A stretch of 64,000 nt of DNA, from positions 43,297-107,296 of the forward strand of contig JADGJC010000129.1 in NCBI GenBank assembly GCA_027596075.1. Reading direction: 5' to 3'. The stretch's first letter is position 1, and each line of letters begins with the position of its first letter. The notes below the pieces were generated by a model. That model was not told the DNA's origin. It saw nothing but the letters and a program-made list of their open reading frames with translations, and did no database searches. The position numbers and the translations under genes were made by a program. Shown here piece by piece: positions 43,058 through 54,965 of this stretch. Source of the stretch: Rhizophlyctis rosea. Its lineage: Eukaryota > Chytridiomycota > Chytridiomycetes > Rhizophlyctidales > Rhizophlyctidaceae.

Positions 43058-46000
43058 TGTGCGGGTTGTTGGGGATGAGCGGGTTATGGGATTGTGGGTT
43101 AGTAGTTTGGTGATGGGTATTTATTATTCGATGCCGTCGTTACGTCTGATGAAGTGTCCGCACAAAGCTGCAAATGCAAACCGACACGTTATGTTGTACT
43201 ATGCGGAGGAAGAAATGGGAGAAAACATAATCATTCTGCTTCGGAGCATCCCGTGGAAAGCAGAAAGGCTGTCGAACGTGTTGAACAGGAGCCGTTCCCG
43301 GTTGCACTTTCCGCGCTCCTCCGCAGCATGAATGGCCAAGGGACGCCACCAGGGTCCCGACGGTGCCACCTCCGATGGAGGACCATTCTGTGTTCAACCA
43401 GCGCGGGTGTCCCAACTGATGCTGCAGATGCTGCCTCCATCCCAAGTTGCTCAGCACAAGGTCAAATGCGTGTCATCCTCTGGATGAGAAAATCAGCATT
43501 CCTCGTGCTGTCACTTTCTTTTGCATCTCTGCCAGAGGAGGCATCATGCATTCGTCCGCTACCCACGCACCACCTCGTCCCAGCACAATCATCGGAACCC
43601 TGCCATGGGAAATGGAAGATAACATTCGCCGGAGCAGTCGGAAGTTGCATCGTTGAAGGCTTGCCGGCAAACACCGAAAGTTCCAAGGGTGCAGGAAGTT
43701 TGACGAAAATGGAACAACATGCGTGAAGAAAAGCCGACGTTTCGCATTCCTCCACCACCGCCACCGCCACTTTGCGCAGTCAGGATGCCGCCTACCCCAC
43801 TCCTTCACACACGTGTGAGTTCGTGAATCTTGCCGGCAGTTGCAAATCCTTTCGATAGTGATTTCACCATGTCATCTGCTGTAGAGACTTCCATCATCTG
43901 TGTAAAGGAAACGCGGAGCATCGATTTACAAAGTAAAGTGGAACAAATGCCGAATGTTTGTCTTCAGGAAGCTCCAACCCTGGCGTATCAGACCGACAAA
44001 AGAGTATGCACCTCAAAAGCACGCTCAATGTTCAATCGCTCAAATCCATGAAAACCGGACATGTTATGTAACCCATGCGCCAGCAGGATGAGATAATGCA
44101 CAGAAACATGATGTTGACCTACAACATCAGCAACGGAAATTTCAAAACCAACAAGTGGGACGTCCCTAATACGAAGGAAAACCTGTCCAATTGTATGAGA
44201 TCTTTGACGCAACACTGGGTGACATCCATAATCTTTTGTAACCATAATTCTATGTTTTTTCATGCGGGACCTAACCGTGGCACAGTCATGGGCCCACTAG
44301 TAAAGTTTATGTTTTATGTTATGTCATGTTATGTTTTTATCTCATGCAGGGGATTACGGATGTCACCCACTGCATCCAATCCACGTACGCAAAGGGGCGA
44401 GAGAAATCATATGTGATATTCACAGCAGCACGCTTTGACTTGCCTGTACATATACAAGAGAACAGATAAAGAGACGACCCAAGTTTACTTCCCTGATATT
44501 TTACCAAATCCATGTTGCATGAAAAACTGAGCCTATGCACGGGTATTTGAGCATCGACTTCGTCCACCAGTGTATTTGAGTGACAGAATGCTAATGCTTT
44601 TGTTCTGTTATATGGGATGTTCCATAGTCCGCAATTTCTTAACGATGGAATCACGTCTGTATATTCGCCAGCGCACTTTGCACTTGTTCTTCCTTTAAGA
44701 GAAAATGCATGGCAATCAATGCAAAAAAGAAACAAGGCGAATACATCCATCACGGTGCTACTGGTCGAACCAATCGTTGGGCGGAGCACCAAAGAATGTT
44801 GTACACGTTGAGTAGGATGCAATTTTGATGAATGCATAATGAGCAATTGGTCAGGGCGAGCAACAAGGAACAGTGTCTATGACCTTGCCGAGGTCCCAGT
44901 GGGACCCCTAAAAACCTGACTTGAACCCTCGGTTGCGACGTTGCCAATGGATGCCTTAAACAAGATAATCAAGAGATCAACCTTGCTCTCTGTACGAGAA
45001 TCATGCTCACCGGACGAATCTATCGTCGACGAATCTTAACGGTGGAAAGAGAATTCTTGCCGGTCACGCCACATAGCAAGGGTAGCAGTTGTTGCTTGAC
45101 CTCCTCAAGCTGAAGCCATATCTCCATTCCCGAGAAATCTTTGTCCTATTACACTTCTCAAAGAAACGACTTGGTTCATCCATCATCTCAAAATGTGCGG
45201 AAGGCATCCCGCGAAAAAACCTTCACAGGAGACCCGATGTGCACTAAAAGACTCTCTCGAACTATTGCAGTAGCAAGTGAACGTGTCACGTATTGATCGA
45301 CGTAGTACACGGATAGATTCTTTTTCTCCCAGTACGTCAATGTGAGATACCAATAGCGGTTTGACGAGAGTCGCCCATCTCTTCAAAAAGGCTACCGACT
45401 GGCCAAGCGGTATTGAGAGTATGCATTGCCAGACCTTTGGGGGGTATTACGGCGCTATATGAGTACCAAAAGCGCGCAGACGATTCTGGACACTTTGGGG
45501 AGGTACCTGCAACCCCGACTATCAATCTGCCGTCTTGAGGAGACCTTTTTTTAGCAATGCACACTGGGCAGCAGAGAAAGCAAAACAAGCTTGAAAGTTC
45601 AATGGGACCTTAAAAACCGTTGCGAGTGATGGTGGTGATGCTAACACTCAGCACGGGTATTATGTATCGTCGAGTATGCGAAGGGGCGGACGACATGATA
45701 TCGGCCTCCAGACCTCAGCATTCGCTGCCGTTCGTTGGACAGAACGCGTGTGCTGCGCCACTTCGTGTCCAGTTGTTCATCCGTGCCATTGACACAGGGA
45801 AACATGGTAAGCAAGGAACAATGAAAGCAACGCTGCCATCGCACATCATACCTGGGCGCTTTGTTCCTGGCAGCCACTTCAGCCGCACAGGCAATCATCG
45901 GAGCATCGGCGCATGTGCCCACAAAGAATCAGTAATCTTTACAAAAAGACCCCAGAGCTCAGTTGGCTCCGACGATCCCAAAGTGCAAAGATGGAAATGT

Positions 46001-46601
46001 GAAGTTGTCATTTGTGTGGTAAAAAAAAGAATCTCAAAAAATACACCCATCATCCATGACCGAAAGCGTACGAGGACAAACACCTTTGGTATCCATTGTT
46101 TGCCATCATTTGCTGTAAAGAAATCCAGAGCAGGTCGGGCATTGAAAAAATGGGAATTCGTTGAGTCGAAGAAGGTACGGAGAAATATACGGATCAAGAC
46201 GGAAAAAAGGAATTGAAGCCACCATACGCAATGACTCATTGGCTGTTAGCTTCGAGGTTGCTGCCCACAGCCCGTCATATTTGATCTTCCTCGACATCTC
46301 ACTCCTTCTATGATCACACCCTTCGCGAGCAACACCACAAGCTGAAGTCTGCATCGCATCCCAAATAAGTTTACATGACATTTCCGAATCAGCTCAAAGA
46401 CAAGGTCAAACTCCCGAAGTTCCAGCACTCTCTACTACACCAAAAACACCTGCCAATAAGAACCTCCCCTCCTAATAATGTAAAACGTCGAACCTCATAA
46501 GCTTTCTCCCATCTATCTTCCCCATCCCGGCCCCTTCATCAAAAACCTCCATCTGTCATCACAAAATCCTCCCACCAAAAACCTGACCCCACCACGCACC
46601 T
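43058..46601. other. 3.5-kb region without supported genes
   Basis: Frames of 100-198 codons occur on both strands, often opposite each other (for example 43154-43726 plus versus 43462-43808 minus; 44337-44846 minus; 45620-46216 plus). None shows a domain, a signal of splicing or convincing composition. An ATGTT-rich simple stretch lies near 44305-44340. Either this is true intergenic DNA or it holds decayed sequence. Confidence 0.35.
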
Positions 46602-47792
46602 TCAGGGATTATCCTCAACCCCATCAAAGAAAACTTCCTCCCCCTCACTTCCAACACTACTCTCGCTACTACTCCCCACATCCTCTTCTTCCTCCCCGCC
46701 TTTCTTATGATAATGATGATGCACAACCCCCTCCCGCTCAATCAACTCAAACATAACTACGAAGAAAACCGTACTATCCCCCCCGGCCCCACCTCCTCCT
46801 CCACCAGCGCCCTTGCCTGCCCCCGCACCCGCTCCCTTCCCCCTCGTCCGACAAACAAACCTCAACGGCTGTCCATCCCAGTAGCGTAGTGCGTTTACAG
46901 AAAAACCGGGTAACTTCAACATAAGAGTCGAGAAATCTAAGTACGCGTCGTAGAAGTCCATAGCGTACACTTTATCCGCCCGGATCGTGACTTCCCCCCT
47001 CGTTTGAGATACTCCAAAGTGTTTTTTGCGTTTTTCGTAGGATGCTAGGTGTGGGGGCGGGGTTTTCGACGTGGAGGGGAAGAGGAGGGTGGTTTCTTCG
47101 GGGACCATGCGGGAGTGGAAGGACCAGAGGCCTATGTCTGTTGATGGTTGTTGTTGTTGGGAGAGGAGAGTTGAGGTGGAGTTTTGCATGGTAAGTTGGG
47201 AGAGTTGAGTCACTACAGCGGAGGTGTCGGATGATGGGGATATTCGGTTGTTTTTGCATGGTTTGGTGGTACCGTTTTCCTGGATGGATTGGGAGTGGGA
47301 TTTTGAAGATGGGTTACGGATTTCGGGAGAGTCGGGTGGGAAGACGGCTAGGGCGTTCATGGCGGAGACCCAGGGGGTGTAGAGCCATGGTTTTTCGCAG
47401 TTGAGGTCGGCGTCTAAAGCGGGATCGAGCCATTTTGCGATCTTAATGGCGAGACCTGCGCCGGTGGGTGTACGGACGCGGGTGTCAAAGTCGGTGCCGA
47501 AAATGATTTCGTCGCCGTTCCAGTCTTTTTTGAAGCGGCCTTGGATCATGACAGAGTATCTTCTATTGCGGCCGTGGAAGTAGTTTGAGGAGGGGTTGGG
47601 GATGACGGGTTTGTTGTCTGGAGTTATGCCGTTGAAGTTGAGGACGCGTACAACTAGGTAGCCTGTGAAATGTTCCGTGTCGATGAGGACCGGGTTATGT
47701 TCATCGTTTACGTATACTGTTGTTAGTTTTGCCGGGTCGTAGCTGGGGCCCGCTCGCACCCGAAGGATGTAATCAGATGCAGATTTGCCCAT
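46602..47792 (-). CDS. DUF1769 family protein
   Basis: A single-exon frame of 396 residues from ATG 47792 (MGKSASDYILRVRAGPSYD) to TGA 46602-46604. The fungal DUF1769 signature is clear: LRVRAGPSYDPAKLTTVYVN, a partly conserved VRVLNFNG, SNYFHGRNRRYSVMIQGRFK, EIIFGTDFDTRVRTPTGAG and AKWLDPALDADLNCEKPWLY. Related fungal proteins are uncharacterised cytosolic proteins. A Ser/Gln-rich insert (Gln run encoded near 47145) interrupts the domain before FHSRMVPEETTLLFP. The C-terminus contains a Gly/Ala-rich run and an acidic tail. Upstream in-frame codons exist to 47897, but MGKS is the conserved family start. Confidence 0.85.
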   Translation of the reverse strand: MGKSASDYILRVRAGPSYDPAKLTTVYVNDEHNPVLIDTEHFTGYLVVRVLNFNGITPDNKPVIPNPSSNYFHGRNRRYSVMIQGRFKKDWNGDEIIFGTDFDTRVRTPTGAGLAIKIAKWLDPALDADLNCEKPWLYTPWVSAMNALAVFPPDSPEIRNPSSKSHSQSIQENGTTKPCKNNRISPSSDTSAVVTQLSQLTMQNSTSTLLSQQQQPSTDIGLWSFHSRMVPEETTLLFPSTSKTPPPHLASYEKRKKHFGVSQTRGEVTIRADKVYAMDFYDAYLDFSTLMLKLPGFSVNALRYWDGQPLRFVCRTRGKGAGAGAGKGAGGGGGGAGGDSTVFFVVMFELIEREGVVHHHYHKKGGEEEEDVGSSSESSVGSEGEEVFFDGVEDNP

Positions 47793-50054
47793 TGCTACAA
47801 TCGAAACTATGGTGATCGGGTACAAGATTCTATGTGACCTGCGGCAAATGATTAAGATCAGTCCTGGTACGGATGGCAGCAAGTGGGTAAAGCTCAAGCG
47901 TCTCCATAACTCAAGTCGTCCTTTTCAATAAAATGGCTCCTCCAGTATCGATTTTCTTTGCCCGAATCTAAATGTTCTTCTCATCCCAGCAACAAGCTGC
48001 TTCTGCTCCGGAATTTCCACGAATCCAGACCTCAGTATTTCGTGATGTTTTGGCTATACTGTCCTCAAAACGTTGGATTCATGATACTCATCGTCCCATG
48101 CCCAATAAAATGGAGCGCCCGGGTTACAATTGATATCTCACAAGTTCAAAGTTACCGAATACCCTCCCAGCGACTTTGCTTATTTCGGAAACGACCGCTA
48201 TCGCAGACACCTCCTGGCTCACCTATAAGTCTCCCACTTTATGACCTCCCAGTGTACCACAACGCGTCGGGCTCAGGAGTGCCGACCAACCCACTAGACA
48301 ACTGGGAGGGTTCTCGAAAATAAGCCGCGATGGTGACTAGTCCAGGGTGCTACCTATGTGTGGGAAGATGACCACACAGGTCAAGTCAGGACTGTCTACG
48401 TGTCTACCTATGTACCTAACGTGTCCAAGTTTCTCACGATGAGCGTGGTGACCCGTCCTCTGCTAGTTATGTAGTTGCAGTACCTACCAGTATTGTTCGG
48501 GTGTGAAAGTTAGTGAAGAGGAATAAGCTATGCACCCCTATATGACCAGTAGTATTGAAAGTGTTCTATAGTAGGTATTTTCCCACCACTCGCAGTTCCA
48601 GTTTCCCACAAGTCCCACAGGCAGTGCAATCCAACCGTCACGATGAAGTGTCCATACAATTGGGACACCTTGCTTCACACTCCCACCCAATTCATCACCA
48701 CTTTCATCACAATTCTCGGCCAGAGTGGCGGTGGTCCCCTGGCTTCTCCTTGACCCGATCGTTCACGTGGAAGGAGAACGAGAAGGCGTTGGGTCGTGAC
48801 ATTCAGTGACGGTGACACGCTTAGACATGAAATGGGTCACAGAAACACAATGCAAAGCCGCCATTTGGTCTATGATGTAGCTAACATGGCTATCTCGTGC
48901 CGCCCATTTCGGTAAGCTTGAATTATCTCTCATTGACCGGGGACGGCATAATTCACACTCCGCCTCGCTCATGTCCAATAGTACTGTTTCACTTCTACAT
49001 AGTCTGGACGCGCATACCATTTCCATGCGGAGAGTCTATTGCAAGCGTGGTCGTTATGTCCAATATCTTGACCATCTATTGTTGAATTATACTCTATCGT
49101 GTTTACCTCTCTCCCATCAATGTGCATTTTGATGTTTTGATCACCTTTCACTTGACATGCCTACAAACTCACTTGTACCAAAGCCTCTCAATCATCCCTC
49201 TGTAACAAAATATGCATGCGCCGTACGAGATACGGTATGACGACAGTTGAGTCCCATATAAACTACCATTTTGCAATGTGCAAGCTCATCCTCGACAATC
49301 TGGATATCGCTGTTCGCCCCATTGTCCGCCTGTGATGACATATTGTGATGCTTTTCGCAAAGATATCCAGCCTGAGAGCCGACCCGGCAACAGGCCTGTC
49401 AGCGGCAACAGCTTCGTCATTCTGGCTGCCACTATATGGCCAGATCTCTTCCCCACCACTCTCAGCCCAGCTGATCTCCTCCTCACCGCGCTTCGCCCAG
49501 AACGGTTCTGGACAAGAAGTAGCGCCTTACGTTTTGCCTTAATGATGTGATTGAAGAAGCGTATCGAGGTGGTGAGCTTGGGTCGTATGAGATATATCGG
49601 AATGGGGTTCCGATTGGCCGGGATGACCCTAAGTTGCTTAGGTGAAGGTGAGGGTTGAGGCGGTTGGGAATGATTAGTTTGGTGTTGTTAATGAAAATTG
49701 GGATGACGGGAGGATTTGCTGGAATTGATGACTTTGAAGGTTGCTTCGGGGTTGTGAATTTGACTTACCGATTATTGTGAATGTGCTTCAACATGTTGTG
49801 CAATGAATGCCCCAATGTGGAAGAAGGCTGGCCCGTTTCATGTTATAAACACTGCGTGGTGAATCTCCCTATGCAACAGCTTCCCAGCCAAAATTGGCAC
49901 AACAGCCGATTCACATCAAGAGTGGCCGGATGCAAATCAAAGATCCTCAAACGATGAGCGTGATCAACCTTAGACTGCCGATGCCAACATTTAAACTCAG
50001 GACTACAAAACTTTTAAGGTAATCCAACTTTGCTTTATCCTCCATTCCATCGAT
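47793..50054. other. 2.3-kb spacer
   Basis: The frames here are short and overlapping and I support none of them. The region probably contains the DUF1769 promoter. Confidence 0.35.
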
Positions 50055-50357
50055 ATGCAAACATCCGCGGCGCGGAAGGAGCTGAACGTGGCACGTGTGG
50101 AGTTGATCAAAGCACAAAAAGGGGTGTACAATAGGCGGGAGAAACTCGCCAGGAGATTGTTCGAGCGCAGAACTTCCGCAGAGCAGAGCAGGAAGGAGTT
50201 GGATTCAGCCAATCGGCAGATTGAGGTATTGAGGAGCCGGATGAAACGAGAACAGGAAAAGGACGTGGTTGTGTTGCGTCAGCTAGTTTGGACAGTGAAG
50301 AACTTGGAGGACGAGGTTGATGTGGGTGGCAGCGCCGAAAGGTTGGGTACTTTCTAA
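50055..50357 (+). CDS. Possible small coiled-coil protein or first exon
   Basis: An ATG-initiated frame of 100 residues with strong helix and coiled-coil character: KELNVARVELIKAQKGVYN, then REKLARRLFERRTSAEQSRK, then IEVLRSRMKREQEKDV. Composition is Arg/Glu/Leu-rich with a heptad-like pattern, unlike chance frames nearby. It may be a separate gene or the 5' exon of the spliced orphan reading that follows at about 50515-51040. Confidence 0.4.
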   Translation: MQTSAARKELNVARVELIKAQKGVYNRREKLARRLFERRTSAEQSRKELDSANRQIEVLRSRMKREQEKDVVVLRQLVWTVKNLEDEVDVGGSAERLGTF

Positions 50358-50514
50358 CGTGAACTGGTCGTATTGCATGATCCACCAAGACCGTTCAAAC
50401 CATACGCAAAAAGGTAACAAACATCAACTTTTCACCGTAAACTCTTATCCAAAGCAAAAGCCCAACCCACCCAAAAAGTCCCATCAAAACACCAGCATCC
50501 CACACCCACCGTCA

Positions 50515-51040
50515 ACACCCTCGCGTCTCATCCAACCTAGACCTCTACATCCACCGCATTCTCGCATCCCGCCCCCACCATTCAGAAAGAACCATAACCT
50601 CCCTCATCCACCTCATCCGCAAACACGGACACAACACACCCCGACGATTAATAATGTCAGCAGAGCTCGCCCTTCCCTCACCAGGAGCGGACGGCTCATT
50701 CATTTTCAGGGAACCCGAATGGTACTCAACGTCTTCAACCACCCATCTTATGGGCTGCAAGTAATCTTTTGACGCAGGTACAATGGGAGGTAAGCCTAGA
50801 TGCTTTACGTAGCCGACAGTGGGATTTGTTCTCACCTGACACCTGCCCACGCTACGGAACCAGTGCCATCCGTGCATCGATTTCCAATGTGATGTGGTCA
50901 AATGGTGACCCGGGACAAGATTTCGAAAATGAAGTCGTGCGAGGGAGGATGATGTACTTGGCATTGATCAGCCCGTCATTGTTCGCGCGTTTTACACGAT
51001 TCCTTTTGGTGGGAGGGAGGAGGTGCTGTCGTCGCTGATA
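50515..51040 (+). CDS. Possible spliced orphan reading (approximate)
   Basis: One plus-strand frame gives SSNLDLYIHRILASRPHHSE, then TITSLIHLIRKHGHNTPRRL, then IMSAELALPSP, ending near a potential donor at 50762. Another, in a different frame, gives RYGTSAIRASISNVMWSNGD and RGRMMYLALISPSLFARF, ending in a stop near 51037. The two look like exons of one gene, but I could not fix the intron borders. The first part faintly recalls a cyclin box of the Pho80 type (helix, RR, L.SA). I do not assign a function. Confidence 0.3.
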
Positions 51041-51880
51041 GGAGGTGTTGCTAGTTCAGAAGGCGGTCTTGGGCCGATGAGCATGCGTTCAGAGGGCACT
51101 GGTGGGGAAGAACCTCTTATCTGTCTTACGGGTTCTGGTGGTAATACACCCGACTGAAGGTGTGGTTTCCTTCGAGCAACTACGAGTTATGATCCGTATG
51201 CATCTGGAGTATGGGTGAGGGAATTGGACAATACGAGGCAGTGGCATTGAAGCCCAATTCAGAATGGTAAAACGGCCCCCAACATTGATAAATTCTCATG
51301 ACTCCTGCGCCTTGCTGTGCATCGTCAGTATCTCAACGGTTGCTATGTTGCAATCAGCTCAAGGTCGAAATTCTCAGCTCATAGTCATAATCTCATGCCT
51401 TCATGGCGATAATCCCTTTCCATGGCATTCTTGATAGCTGTTGTTTGCAACGCATGATGAGTCAAACCACTAATTCCACTCTTGTTTGTTTACATTCCTC
51501 AAACCCTGCTTACGAAACCCAAACCTTTGGGCATTTGGATAAATGCATATCCGCGCAGAAGGTCTCGAAAAGTCAAAAGGTCTGATAATTTGAATGGATC
51601 CTCACTTTCCCTCCACACACCATGCTGCTTCCCTTCAAGTCTTGGATGCTAACCGCATTGATAGCCAAGAAAACTAATGCTGCCGTTACCCGCATTTCGG
51701 CCTGGTCCGTTTGGTTCATTTAGGCAATATGCGGGGGGGTTTTATCCATAAGGGATCGATGCTGAAAGCCGGAGAGTTTCATTTTCTACAATTTTATTGT
51801 TGATTGCCTTACTTTGCGACTTGGGCTGCGATTTACTCCCCTCTTTCCTACCCTTCTTGTTGCCGTTTTGACGAAGCACC
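51041..51880. other. Spacer upstream of the MLKL-like kinase gene
   Basis: About 840 bp, without supported coding sequence. It is expected to contain the promoter of the kinase gene at 51881. Confidence 0.35.
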
Positions 51881-54800
51881 ATGTATCCGGGCATAGGGGA
51901 TCTTTTTCGCATTGCGCAGCTGATCCACCAGGTAGCGGAGACTGTCAAAGCCAACAAAAGGAGTGCACAAAGGTACGGTATTGAGCGTAGATGCATATGT
52001 ATGATCCATCAAACGGCCTTGTGTCTTAATCTCATTCTACACCAAAAATCCCATCAAACCCACACAGACTAGCTTCCCGCGTCGACCTCTCCATAAAATC
52101 CCTCGACCTCACACCCGACGAAACCTTCCACAACCCCGCTATCCTCCCTCACCTCACGGCGCTGTCCAAATTATTCGAAGAAATCCAGCTATTCCTGTGG
52201 AGGTTGAACGGGAAGAAGGCTTTCATTAAGAATATTCTGCGACATGAGGCTATTGAACATGATTTGCATGGATTCAATATGGAGTTGATGAGTAGTCATA
52301 TGAACTTGCTTGTTGCGTTGAATTTGGATGCGAGTTCGAGCCCGTTGGCGGATGTGAGGGCGGTTAGGGAGGAGGATGAGAGGGATGCTGAGGAGGATAA
52401 GAAGGTAGGAAGAATCACGTTTTTCTGTGATTGGCCAAATACCTGCCCACGCCCACTGACACGGGAACTATACACCCATCTACCCCACCAGTCCTACGAA
52501 ACCCTCCTCGAACAAATGATGACAAACCAAACCCATCTCCTCCAAACCCTCGAACTCCAACGCACAGAATTCGCCGACGCCATGGCCGCATTCCAAAAAC
52601 TCTCCGACCGCCTCCCACCCTCCATCGAAAAAACTTTCGTCCAACACTCTTACCGCACTCTCGGTTCGCTCTCTGGTAACACCAAGATCGAAGTCCACCC
52701 CTGGACGATTTCTTCCTTGGAAGTCGAAGTCGGGGACGAGATTGCTACCGGGGGTTTTGGGAAGGTGTCTCATGCGGTGTGGTTGGGACATACGAAGGTG
52801 GCGGTGAAGCAGTTGTTGGCGGGGTATGAGACTGAACGGCAGGAGAAGGAGTTTGAGAGGGAGGTTAGGTTGTGGTATGGGTTGAGGCATCCGAATGTGT
52901 TGGATTTGTATGGGGCTGTGACGACGGTTGCGTGTCCTTTGATGGTGTGTCCTTTTATGCCTAATGGGACGTTGTTGAGGGTGAGTTGTGTATGCTCTTT
53001 TGCATCAATCAGTATGAACGAGTTTAGGTTGCGATACTGATGCTGAATTTGAATTAAAAGTACGCATCCAAACACCCAGACCAACGTCTCCGCCTCCTCT
53101 TCGAAACCTCCCTCGGCTTGGCCTACCTCCACTCCCAAAAAATCGTCCACGGCGACCTCAAAGCCGTCAACGTCCTCATCGACGCCGCCGGTTCAGCCCG
53201 CGTATCCGATTTTGGGTTCTCCGTCATGCGCACTGTCGTCTCCTCCAAAACCAACATCAACTCCTCCTCCACCTCTCAATTCGGTACCCTCCGCTGGGCG
53301 TCCCCCGAACTCCTGCAGGGGGATAAACTCGATTTCCCTGCCGATGTGTATAGTTTCGGTATGGTGTGCTATGAAGTCGTGGTGGGGGATTTACCGTTCG
53401 GACATGTGAGCGATAATGGGATTTTGTGGAATTTGGTGGTGAATGGGAAGCGGCCTAGGAGGGTGGAGGGGATTGAGGATGGGTTGTGGGGGTTGATGGA
53501 GGATTGTTGGAGGCAGGAGCCGAGGGAACGGCCGACTTTTAGGAGGGTTGCGGAGAGGTTGGAGAGGATCAGGGGGTTGGAGCAGAGGGGTGTTGGGGTG
53601 GATAGTGGGTATGCTTCTATGGGTAGTGGGATGGTTTCGGATGTTTATGCTACTGGGAAGACGACGGCGTCGCCGGATTCGTCAGCTGCATTGATAACAC
53701 GGACATCTGATGAGGAACGTTCGGAAAGGCGTTCGCAACATCGCCGGGATCTTCCACCTTTACCCACCGCCACCAATGATATAAAACCAGCGTCAGCCGA
53801 CTTCAGCTCCCCAGTTGATTCGGCAATATCCGGAATGGCTTCTGTTCGAAAAACTCATACAGATGCTGACCCGCCCCACATTCCACATCACACACGTCAA
53901 CATTCCCTGCCCAACCCGCCGCCCCATCAACCACGCGAACATCAACGCCAGCGCTCCGTACCCGATTCTCACTCAACCCAATCGCGCCAACCGTCCAGGC
54001 AACAAACCTTGTCATCAAAAGCCCGTTTATCAGATATGGACGAAAACATGCAAAAATCAGCCTCGGTTGCTTCCGAATCCGATTTCGGAAAACTAAAACG
54101 TGCTGCCTCAATCTCCATGGCCAAAATCCTGCGTACCGCCTCTTTCTCCGAAATAGCGAACAGTCAGCCTGGTGCTGATGGAACTCTAAAACGATATGCC
54201 TCCACCGGCGCATCCGACTTGCTGCGACGAGGGCGCAGCGGCTCCAACCTGAGCGATGCACCACCCGACCTTGAAAAACTAAAACGCAAAGCCGACGCCG
54301 GCGACACCAAAGCCCAACTCGAATACGCTACAAAACTCGAACGCGGCAACGACATCGACAAAAACGAAAAGAAAGCCGCAAAGTACTACCGCCTAGCCGC
54401 GACACAAGCAAACTACCCCCAAGCCCAACTCCTTTACGCCAAAATGCTCCGCGACGGCCGCGGCACCGAAAAAGACGACACCCAATCCGCCAAATACTTC
54501 AAACTAGCCGCCAAACAAGGTCTCGCATCCGCCCAATGCTACTACGCAACCGCCCTCGAAGAAGGCCGCGGCGTCGACAAGGACGAAACCAAAGCTGCTC
54601 GATATTACCGCATGGCAGCAGAACAAGGCGACGCAACTGGGCAGTTGAAGTTAGCGATTCTCATGATGGAGGGGAGGGGGTGTAAGAGGGATGATGTTGG
54701 TGCTGCGAGGTTTTGTAAGAGTGCGGCGGATCAGGGTGTTGCGGCTGCACAGTATCAGTTTGCGAAGATGGTGGAGGGGCGGAGGGGTGTTGAGTGGGAT

Positions 54801-54965
54801 GAGAAGAAGGCGGTGAAGTATTATCGGTTGGCGGCTGAGCAGGGGAATGGGGATGCGGAACGGAAGTTGGCGAGGTTGGAGAGGAAGGGGAGGGGTGGGG
54901 AGGAGGAGGAGGAGGGGGAGAAGAAGGTGGAGACGGGAGTGAAGAGGATTTTGCAGTGGTTGTGA
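51881..54965 (+). CDS. MLKL-like N-terminal domain + active TKL kinase + Sel1 repeats
   Basis: Four exons, join(51881..51972,52068..52404,52492..52980,53061..54965), close in frame to give 940 residues. Residues ~1-125 form a helical bundle that resembles the MLKL N-terminal domain: LFRIAQLIHQVAETVKANKR, then RLASRVDLSIKSLDL, then LWRLNGKKAFIKNIL. The tail EEDERDAEEDKK mirrors the start of the MLKL brace. Residues ~144-205 are a helical brace. The kinase (~218-480) has the glycine loop IATGGFGKV, the lysine in VAVKQ (K249), HGDLKAVN (D338), SDFGFS (D356) and WASPELL, so the catalytic set is intact except Arg to Gly in HRD. A Ser/Pro-rich linker follows, then five to six Sel1 repeats (~716-925; AAKYYRLAATQ, KYFKLAAKQGLASAQ). 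Vertebrate MLKL is a pseudokinase that drives necroptosis. Here active signalling is inferred, not shown. Confidence 0.85.

Noticed and set aside
43154..43726. 190-codon plus-strand frame
   Set aside because: It overlaps equally long minus-strand frames, has no domain, and its Cys/Arg/Ser-rich composition looks like chance.
44337..44846. 169-codon minus-strand frame
   Set aside because: It has no recognisable domain and a composition rich in Cys, Ser and His without pattern; no splice or promoter support.
44880..44950. B-box-like GGTTCAAGTC on the minus strand, possible tRNA
   Set aside because: The T stem does not pair and there is no A box or acceptor stem at tRNA spacing.
45620..46216. 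198-codon plus-strand frame
   Set aside because: It has no domain and a patternless composition, with overlapping frames on the opposite strand.
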